Source of the DNA: Leguminivora glycinivorella
Lineage: Eukaryota > Arthropoda > Insecta > Lepidoptera > Tortricidae
Direction: 5' to 3'
Length of the DNA stretch: 64,000 bases
Assembly (NCBI RefSeq): GCF_023078275.1
Contig: NC_062979.1
Location: forward strand, 24,781,848-24,845,847
Made by a program: the position numbers and the translations under genes. Shown piece by piece: positions 56,125 to 64,000 of the stretch. A model generated the notes under the pieces. The model had not been told where the DNA came from and ran no database searches. It was given only the letters and a program-made list of their open reading frames with translations. The first letter of the stretch is position 1, and each line of letters begins with the position of its first letter.

Positions 56125-58992
56125 AGTAAGGCCATCGATAGAGGTTTGTGGGAAATTACACAATAAACCTTGTGGGCTGGCCAACTGTAGAAGCTGTTGG
56201 CCCACTGTTGTCAGTTTGTAGAAAATATTACGTTGGTATTACATCGTTGGCCCATTGCACTTTAATGGTACACTAAAGCTACAAATTCATCATTGGTTAC
56301 CCAACCGTAGAGCTAGTAGGGCCATCGTTAAAGGTTTGTAGGAAATTACACAATAAACTTTGTGGGCTGGCCAACTGTAGAAGCTGTTGGCCCACTGTTG
56401 TCAGTTTGTAGAAAATATTACGTTGGTATTACATCGTTGGCCCATTGCATTTTAATGGTACACTAAAGCTACAAATTCATCATTGGTTACCCAACCGTAG
56501 AGCTAAGGTAACTGTACACTATTCCGGGATAGTAAAATGTGGTACATTATTCCGGGATACTTTGGTTTTTGTCGCAAAATAAGGAAACTATCAGTAAAAT
56601 CTTAATTTAAGGCAGTATTTTATTAACTATACATCAAATAGAACCGAAAAAGTTGATTTTCGAATATCTATCATATCTTTTGAAGCCTTGAGGTACCTCC
56701 AAACGCGTCAGTCGCAACCACGCAGTGGTTTCTATGGGCGTGTTTGACGGTGAGCTTAACGCGGCAGCGGAACTTCTTTAGGGTTTACTGTGATGCGGGT
56801 AAGTTTATTTATATTAAATTTGTATCATAATTGTCTTATAGTTATTAAAAGACATTTATATCATCTTTTCAAATTAATTTAAAGCATATTTTAATTAAAA
56901 TACCCGCTCCCGGAATAATGTACACCATTTTGACGCGGTGTACATAATTGCGGGAGTATCCCGGAATAACAGAAACACAGTCCGCAATGTTTTTATGTTT
57001 TATTACTATTTGCGGTGAAGTATATTTATATATTTAATGTAAATTTATTGAGTAAAGATTACAGATTATGGTGACATAATTACGGTACATATATTTTTTA
57101 GATTTTAGTCTCATAATTGAGTACGAAATGTATACTCGTTGAGTAATACGTGCGAAATAATTGAGTGTGGCATCGACATTAAATTTGTTTTATTTCACAA
57201 AATTAAAGCACAAAGGTTATTTCGATGTTTTGAGTATAATTGTTATATATTCTTCCAATGTACTAAGAAAAAAATCTTGTTTGTCTTTTAATATAGCCTT
57301 CGTTTTGACTGCCGTAATTAAGTACACGACTTTATATGAGTGTATCTTATTCCGGTATGCCTATATAAAGTATATTAAAATATAAAAACACAAAATAAGG
57401 TATAGAAACCCGACTATTATGTTTTTAAACTTCCTTAGTTAGCTAAAAATCTTTATACCGCATATTGGTTTGTCCGTCAGTCAGTCTGTCCGTCTACGAT
57501 TTAGCTCAATCATTATTACTACTAGAAAGCTAAAATTTACATGAGGATAATACATAATAGGATAGACATAATTATATAAATATAAAATAGTACAAATTAG
57601 TCAGACAGTCAATCTGTGTAAGAACGGCCTATAATATTTATTTATTGAGTACTATTTATTTATATATACATACTTGAATAACGTATCACCACCATATATG
57701 TATACGGTGTAGCTCAGTGATCACCAGTACTAAAAAACTGAAATTTTCACGAGTACCGTGCAATTTTTCTAACCGGCAATAGCTTCTGGATTGAAATTAA
57801 ATTTTGAAAAAAAAAACCCCCCGACATTGTAAAGCGTTTTTCATCAACCATGGCTAAGAACATTCTCGACTAATTCAGCTTTCAAACGAAAAAAACTAAT
57901 CTAAATTGGTTCATCCATTCGAAAGCGATGCCTTAGACAGACAGTAAAACTTATAACACCCTGTCATTATATCATACAATAGTTATACCGTAAAACATCA
58001 TATTTCCCATCCCACCCCAACCCATCAAAACATTGCCAATTATAAACACTCTGTATAAGCATCTATCAAAACGATATGTGCATTTATATATTTATGTAAA
58101 CAATATTTTTAATTCGTTTTTTCACATTATGCTTCAACAACGTGGACTTTAAAGGTATCCCGTAATTACGTACAACGACTCCCGGAATTGAAGCCATACC
58201 AAAATTGTATCCCGGAATAATGGGCAAACTAAGGGTTAAGTAAAACAACGGTAATTTCTATAAATTAGAAGGTACGATGCAAAATAGTGTCTTAAATCCA
58301 TCGTAGAAGACTTATCCTTAAAATAAAATAATTAACACGACTAGAAACTTCACATATTTTTTACAATCCTCACTCAAAGTAGGAAACGTCTTAAGTTCCC
58401 GTAATATGGGACAGTTACCTTAGTAGGGCCATCGTTAGAGGTTTGTGGGAAATTACACAATAAACTTTGTGGGCTGGCCAACTGTAGCAGCTGTTGGCCC
58501 ACTATTGTCAGTTTGTGGAAAATATTACGTTGGTATTACATCGTTGGCCCATTGCATTTTAATGGTACACCAAAGCTACAAATTCATCATTGGTTACCCA
58601 ACCGTAGAGGTAGTAGGGCCATCGTTAGAGGTTTGTGGGAAATTACACAATAAACCTTGTGGGCTGGCCAACTGTGGAAGCTGTTGGCCCATTGTTGTCA
58701 GTTTGTGGAAAATATTACGTTGGTATTACATCGTTGGCCCACTGCGTATTTAACCACAATATATTTTCGTGGAATTTAATGCGGTTAGCCCAATGTTCTA
58801 CCTACGGTAAAAAATCTTCGTTAGTTATCCTACCGTAAAGCTAGTAGGCCCAATGTTACACGTGTGTGGGAAAAACAACAGAATCTCTATGCGGTAGGTC
58901 CAATGTTGGGGCTTTGTTGGTAGACCGATTATCATCTCCCAACAATAAACCAACCGTTGGCGAGGACACCCCAACGATAAATGCTACTAGGG
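56125..58992. repeat. Right subterminal array, about 190-bp units
   Basis: Units begin GTAGGGCCATCGTTAGAGG at about 56125, 56316, 58423 and 58613, with a diverged fifth from 58842. Each contains GGGCTGGCCAACTGTAG, GTTGGCCCACTG and ATCGTTGGCCCATTG. The array is interrupted by the 56506-58420 insertion. It ends at the AAATGCTACTAGGG terminus. Confidence 0.7.
56506..58420. mobile_element. TA-flanked 1915-bp element with CCCGGAATA words
   Basis: Ends AGGTAACTGT and ACAGTTACCT, flanked by TA on both sides. Comparison with intact array units shows that removing it plus one TA restores GAGCTAGTAGGGCC. The motif TATCCCGGAATA or its complement occurs about seven times, mainly near the ends. It contains a copy of the hairpin-family repeat at 57800-57965. 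No transposase ORF was recognised. Tc1/mariner-type by target site. Confidence 0.7.
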
Positions 58993-60789
58993 TGGCATGT
59001 GTCGTCTGTTATTTCATCTCCAATTTCACAGTTCGTGCACTCATCATCACTTGAATATTATAAGAATGAAATTAAATTGTAATTACCTACAGTGCAACAC
59101 TTCAAATACTTGTTTAAATTTTTACCTTTCAATATAAAAGTACATAAAAAACTACCGAATTTTAACCATATAATATGTGACATGTGTGTTTAATGTAACT
59201 TAATTAGATTTCTAGATCTGTAACGTTACTTTTTATTAGATATTTTATTTTTAGTGATGAAGTAAAATTGTGTCGGACGAGACTTTCTAATTAATTCATG
59301 GATCTGACTTATTTAATAAACAAAGGAATGACGAAGTATTGTAATAACGGATATGACTTTTTAAATAAATAATGGTACTTATTGTAAATGATAATAGTTT
59401 TGAAGGTAAGGTTTGTTTTTGTAAAGTTTTATAGTTTGATTTAAAGGAATGTAGGTTTCGTAAAATGATTGGTCATCGAATGCTTGTGGAAAAGTTCAGT
59501 GAGGCAATGAATGTGAAAGAAGTGAAATGATTGTAGACAAAATAGATTTATGGGAAAATTTAAACACGTAAGTTTTTCGAAGGACTCTTGGCCTGATCAA
59601 CTGAGGGTTGCCGGATTTCCTACATGTTAAAGTTTTCATGGAGTGTGAGATTAGTGTTTGCATTTTTGAGTGTTGTTTTGTGAAAGATGAGTGAAAGTAA
59701 TTAATTGATAACAAATATAATTATGTGACTATCGCAAATCGTTGGCCCAAGAGGCAGCGATTAGCAAGGGTACGCCAGGGTACAAGACAGGTAGGGAATC
59801 CTTGGAGATCTGATCATGATTCGGTCGAGTACCAATCGTGAAGACTCCTTGGACACATGGAAGGTTATTATGTAAGGAAGTGTTAAAAGAACTGCCTGTA
59901 TGAGAAATATATAGTATGTGTGCGCGCTTAAAAAAAAATCCTTGTACCCTGAGCAAATAAAAAAAAAATTGTAAGGTCGGCCGACCACGTGTGTAAAAGC
60001 GTTGCGTACCCTTGATCTTACCTTGATCTTATATAAATAATTATCGAGTCTTGATGTTTGTGAAAGATATAAATAAATAAATAATAAGGAATGACGTCAT
60101 ACTTAATGAAATAAATGTACTATGTATGTACTTAAATAATTGAAAAAAAAAACTTGCAAGTGCCTAATTAATAATGTATAATGCAAATGATAAATGACAG
60201 GTACCTAATGATAATGACTAATGAAAATACAGTGACCCTTAAAAGGACGAATAAACCGTAGTGTATTGACGAGTACACTACGAATATGAAAAAAAAAGTA
60301 CCTAATAAGTACTTATTATTGTTTTTTTAAATTTAATTCAATGCATCTTGTGTAGTTTTAGTGTTTTATTTGTATTCCAATTTTTAATGCTTACTTTTTG
60401 TGTGATAAAAAAAAAGTGTGTAATTTTTATGTAGAGTTATATTTTGTCTTAATTTTATAGCATCAATGTGTGCGCACCTATGTTATTCACTAAGAAATAT
60501 GCCTATATAAAAATAATATTCAATAGTATGTAAATTTTACTTATAGGTACACAGATATTATTATGACTATTGGCTTACCTTTCTATGTCAAGTTTTACAT
60601 GTAACAATACTGAATTAATATTAAAAAAAAATGGTGTACCTTATTCCGCTTACTATTTTGATAAATGTATTGTTGTTTAGAAATGAAAAATATAAAATGG
60701 AAAATTTAATGTAAAACAATCAAATATGTTTTCAAAAAAATGTATTACAGTAAAAAAAAAAACATGTGAACTTTTTTTTTTCTTTTTTT
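58993..60789. other. Right internal part of the LTR element, non-coding
   Basis: Very AT-rich with no ORF above 80 codons. One GC-richer patch at 59735-59870. If the LTR model is right, this is the 3' internal region of a coding-deficient LTR element. Confidence 0.35.
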
Positions 60790-60801
60790 AAAGGGGGGAG
60801 G
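60790..60801 (+). promoter_or_regulatory. Polypurine tract before right LTR
   Basis: AAAGGGGGGAGG directly abuts the TG of the right LTR, as expected for plus-strand priming. Confidence 0.65.
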
Positions 60802-60933
60802 TGTAGTGTGCACTGTACGTTACACACACCTTCACGTAATCTCTCTATATATTCCGTAGCTTAAGGTTCATATTTCAGTAATATATCATACATTCAACCA
60901 ACAAGTTGTTTCCATCAACGCTCCTCCTTTACA
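60802..60933 (+). mobile_element. LTR, right copy (132 bp)
   Basis: Identical to 26226-26357 at every base. Followed by gggc, matching the bases before the left LTR. Confidence 0.8.
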
Positions 60934-60987
60934 GGGCAAAACGGCAAAATTAATAATTAAACTTTATCGCTGCTGTGGTTATACCCA

Positions 60988-61030
60988 TACACGAGTACAT
61001 TTAATTACTGTAATTAAATGTACTCGTGTA
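60988..61030. repeat. Perfect 20-bp hairpin
   Basis: TACACGAGTACATTTAATTA, loop CTG, then the exact complement. It lies 55 bp right of the LTR. Confidence 0.7.
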
Positions 61031-61589
61031 TTACACTACTCTCCCGCCCCCCCGCACATGGCTACCCCCCACCCCCTTGAAAAGTGTCCCGTTTTACAGA
61101 TTTTCTCAATTTTCAGGAAAACTATACGAGCTAGGGCAAAATAGCCAAGGACTAAATTGTTTGTCAATAAATTCCCTACAAATAAGTAATAAAGTTAATT
61201 TTAATACGAGTTATAATTTCCAAGCTATGGTGCATCAAATTTGACTAAAAATGAATATCCAGCAAATAATCCCAATTTAAATACTTGCGCGCTAATTCCG
61301 TTTGGGATTTGCGACGTTGCCGTCATCGAGTATATGGTATAGAGTTATCAGTCAACAATTTCGAATGCAGCGCCATCTATTGTTCAGTTACGATAACTTT
61401 TCATGTGACTTTACAGCCTAAACGTTCCTTATAGAACTTAAAGCATGTGGACCCTTTAAACATAAAATACCACATATGATACAGATCTGTTGGTTCTTTT
61501 GCTGGGTCTTATACTCCACTACACAAGAATATATTCTTGTTGAAAGGGGGCCAAGATAAAAAAGAAATTTTATAGCACCCGAAGCCTAA

Positions 61590-61756
61590 TAGAAGGTGAT
61601 GTGGTCAAGGATTGCAGGAAATCAATCCTCTTTCTGCATGCCGTAAGTGGATGCGATACCACTTCAGCGTTCTACGGCAATAGAAAAGTTCAGTCTATTC
61701 AGCTTGGTAAAAAGATCGACTTGCAAGAATTAATAAACATTTTCAATAATCCTATA
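61590..61756 (+). pseudogene. Transposon-type ORF fragment with SGCDTTS motif
   Basis: Reads ILFLHAVSGCDTTSAFYGNR then KVQSIQLGKKIDLQELINIF. The HAVSGCDTTSA block occurs in repetitive multi-copy invertebrate ORFs. The exact family is not recognised. It is cut at the right by the CGTCCG element. Confidence 0.45.
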
Positions 61757-61858
61757 TTCATTGTCCAGATCCCCGTCCGCGGTCGATCGACGACGGACGT
61801 CCGCGTAGTATGTTCCTAGCTTTAACCGTGCAAACTATCGGTCGACGGACGTGGATGT
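61757..61858. repeat. CGTCCG element, partial copy
   Basis: Almost identical to 26088-26190 (same order: TCCAGATCCCCGTCCGCGGT, TAGTATGTTCCTAGCTTTAA, CTATCGGTCGACGGACGTGG). Confidence 0.75.
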
Positions 61859-61921
61859 GTATGGATTTAGGGCTCTATTCACCTTACAACAAGTGGCATT
61901 GATTTTCATTTAATCATTTAA

Positions 61922-62676
61922 CCCTTCAGGTGGCGAAATCCGGGAGCCGACCGCACGTAAAGTGGCAGGTAACCGGGAGCCGGACTTGAAATAAAAAGCT
62001 GTTGAGTGGCAAGGATACCGCTAAAATGACAGAAAAAATTTACCCTTGAGTGGCGGGGCCCTCACGGGTGGTCATCGCGAATGTTACTTATGTTACAAAA
62101 ATTATAATTACTCAAAAAATGTAGGGATGTTGTGCATAAACCATATATCACTGGATTAATTATGAAACGGCTAAAATCATTCCATAGAAAAAAAATACAT
62201 TCCATTTATGTGAATTTTGCTAGACTCGATCAAATATCAGATGGCTACATTTTCCACTTCCATTTATTAAAGTAACTTTATCTAGGCAAAAAAACAGTAA
62301 ATTGGAGAAAAAAGTAATTCAGGGACTTAAATATACATTTATTTACACTTATATCTCTTTTTTTTAATATATTACAGTACAATTTTTGCGAAAAAGACGG
62401 TTTTTAAACACGTGTCTCAAACATGGCAGGCGGATGGTCCAATCAAATTGGGTCATATTTCAAGTTGTTTTGAAGTTGAAGGTGTTGAACCTTTACTGAA
62501 TGCCGTCCTTGTTTAGTGACGAATGGTTAGTGCAAGTATGAGGAAGCTAGATATAGTTTTAGACGGTTTTATTTATATATTTAGGTATATCGTCGCACGG
62601 GGTCCGGGAGCCGGTCCCTGATGCCACTTAACAGCTTGTTTTTCCCAGAGTCCGGCTCCCGGCGCCTGCCACTTAA
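61922..62676. mobile_element. TTAA-bounded element with GGGAGCCGG words
   Basis: TTAA precedes CCCTTCAGGTGGCG at the left and lies in CCTGCCACTTAA at the right. Near both ends, in inverted order, are AGTGGCAGG, CCGGGAGCCGGACT and GCTGTTRAGTGGCA. This resembles a piggyBac-style non-autonomous element, but the outermost bases do not match perfectly. Confidence 0.45.
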
Positions 62677-62990
62677 CCCTTAAATTGTTTTTGTCCGTTT
62701 TAAATGACGTCCTATAAAGTCTAGGCTAACTCAGATTCCTAGGCACTCCGGCGCAGGTGGCGTGATCCACACGGTCTAGAGTCTATCCCTTTTATTTTTA
62801 CGCACTATCGCATCGCTTTATCCTATCAAAATTTGAAAAAAATACTCAGTTTAAAAATTACAACAGTGAGGTCTTTTTGCACTTGTGACAAATGTCGTTG
62901 TTATGTAAGTATTTTAGTAATTTGTGCGTATTTTTCACTGAATTTTATTGAAATAGTAATTAATTTACTATTTATTGTCATAATTGTGTG

Positions 62991-63297
62991 TATTACAGTA
63001 CAATTTTTGCGAAAAAGACGGTTTTTAAACACGTGTCTCAAACATGGCAGGCGGATGGTCCAATCAAATTGGGTCATATTTCAAGTTGTTTTGAAGTTGA
63101 AGGTGTTGAACCTTTACTGAATGCCGTCCTTGTTTAGTGACGAATGGTTAGTGCAAGTATGAGGAAGCTAGATATAGTTTTAGACGGTTTTATTTATATA
63201 TTTAGGTATATCGTCGCACGGGGTCCGGGAGCCGGTCCCTGATGCCACTTAACAGCTTGTTTTTCCCAGAGTCCGGCTCCCGGCGCCTGCCACTTAA
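62991..63297. repeat. 307-bp duplicate of 62370-62676
   Basis: Starts TATTACAGTACAATTTTTGC and ends GCCTGCCACTTAA in both copies, with no difference seen. The upstream sequences differ. Just upstream, at 62833-62905, a short reading with CDKCRC ends at a GTAAGT, and both duplicates start at a TTACAG, so an exon-like structure is possible. Confidence 0.7.
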
Positions 63298-63439
63298 CGG
63301 AATGTTTTATAAAATGACCGCGCCACTTCTCCCCTATGCAACTTGTAGCTCTGCCACCTGTCATTTATTTAAAACATCAACACAAAAGTTTACAGTGTTA
63401 CACCAAAGCGCTTATGTGGTAAACATTAATTTATAATAT

Positions 63440-64000
63440 TATTATGTCTTTCCCATCACGGAACAATGGTGTTCCGGACCTTTGGGAGGCGTGCGCGGGG
63501 CCGAAGCCAACGCGTAGAGGCCCTTTCGACACTTTAATGAAATGTAAGGGGTACACCGAGCGGATGTTGCCCTTGCCCGTATCATGGGACACACGCAGAG
63601 GCAACACCCGCCAGGGTGTAAGGACTATTTGAGAGTTAATGGAATCTAAAATGAACTGGTCTATTTTGATGAAAGTGATGGACTAAATACTGGGCTATGG
63701 ATAAAAAACCGGACGCCTGCCTAATAAAACGGTATCCAATTTTATTTCCGGCAGACGGTGACTCGTCCCCACAAGATGGGCCCCCACAAAAAGCGACATC
63801 CAAGATGGCTCAAGGGCAACACCGGTGTGAGAACTCAAGGGTGTCGAGAGGTGTACACCGCTTTCTGCCCAGTGGCCGTTAAGCCACTGTACCAACTCGC
63901 GTCTTATGCAAATTTTCACTTCCACCCCTGGGGCATGTAGCCCTAACGACCCCACTCTGGACGGCCAGCCAAGGCAAGCCAGAGGTAGAGAGTCCTGTCC
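63440..64000 (+). other. GC-richer, retroelement-like sequence at window end
   Basis: Overlapping short frames (for example PDLWEACAGPKPTRRGPFDT) with no clear family match. Base composition differs sharply from the AT-rich sequence before it. Possibly the 5' part of a retroelement continuing beyond the window. Low certainty. Confidence 0.3.

Larger units (their letters stand above)
27197..58992. mobile_element. Candidate giant THAP/P-type transposon, about 31.8 kb
   Basis: The left terminus CCCTAGTAGCATTT, followed by GTTGG three bases on, is matched inverted at the right terminus ending AAATGCTACTAGGG at 58992. Each terminus is backed by an array rich in GGCCC words (27197-27640 and 56125-58992). 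Inside are a THAP9-like transposase gene, one divergent unknown gene and many passenger repeats. The unit sits inside a 132-bp-LTR element. TGGCAT occurs right after the right end and about 37 bp before the left terminus, so an 8-bp target duplication is possible but not clear. Alternatives are two unrelated GGCCC elements or an assembly join. Confidence 0.45.

Noticed and set aside
1..64000. CRISPR array or prokaryotic operons
   Set aside because: No regularly spaced short direct repeats with unique spacers. Introns, SINEs and LINEs show a eukaryotic genome.

Overview
The window looks like a piece of a lepidopteran (moth or butterfly) nuclear genome. It is AT-rich, split by introns and saturated with transposable elements. 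Typical elements are tRNA-headed SINEs, RTE and CR1/Jockey-type LINE tails, a dispersed repeat with GGTTCCGTAG ends, mariner and hAT insertions, and many foldback MITEs. No prokaryotic signal, true tRNA/rRNA gene or CRISPR array was seen. All gene models come from reading ORFs together with splice signals and reading-frame phase.

Left flank (1-26225). Positions 362-2799 hold the 3' end of a plus-strand gene for a Pro/Ser/Thr-rich protein ending in two CxxC pairs. Its penultimate exon lies in a decaying tandem triplication. From 24958 down to 6940 lies a complete minus-strand gene whose ten exons join without a phase conflict into 727 codons. It has two WW domains, a polyproline exon and the ELLSFYSDIAELE motif, and is read as formin-binding protein 4 (FNBP4). 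Its introns are full of repeats, and two of its exons have degenerate tandem partial copies.

Middle (26226-60933). Two identical 132-bp direct repeats beginning TG and ending CA have a tRNA-primer-like site after the left copy, a polypurine tract before the right copy, and the same 4 bp (gggc) on their outer sides. They read as the two LTRs of one retrotransposon, but they are 34.7 kb apart. Just inside them lie inverted termini CCCTAGTAGCATTT (27197 and 58992), each backed by a subterminal array rich in GGCCC. Between these termini lie two divergent multi-exon genes: an unrecognised 225-codon gene (28386-30039, minus) and a THAP/P-element (THAP9-like) transposase (30887-46231, plus) with frameshifts in A-runs. 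My reading is that a giant (about 31.8 kb) P/THAP-type transposon, carrying another gene and many passenger repeats, inserted into a small LTR element. This is a hypothesis. The passengers include a 120-bp satellite in the transposase intron (40865-42730), a broken mariner at the transposase 3' end, a hAT-like insertion inside a SINE, LINE fragments, two adjacent foldbacks of nearly 600 bp, and a 1915-bp TA-flanked element.

Right flank (60934-64000). This holds a perfect hairpin, a transposon-type ORF fragment, a second copy of the CGTCCG-rich element seen left of the LTR, a TTAA-bounded element whose last 307 bp are duplicated, and an unclassified retroelement-like stretch at the window end.
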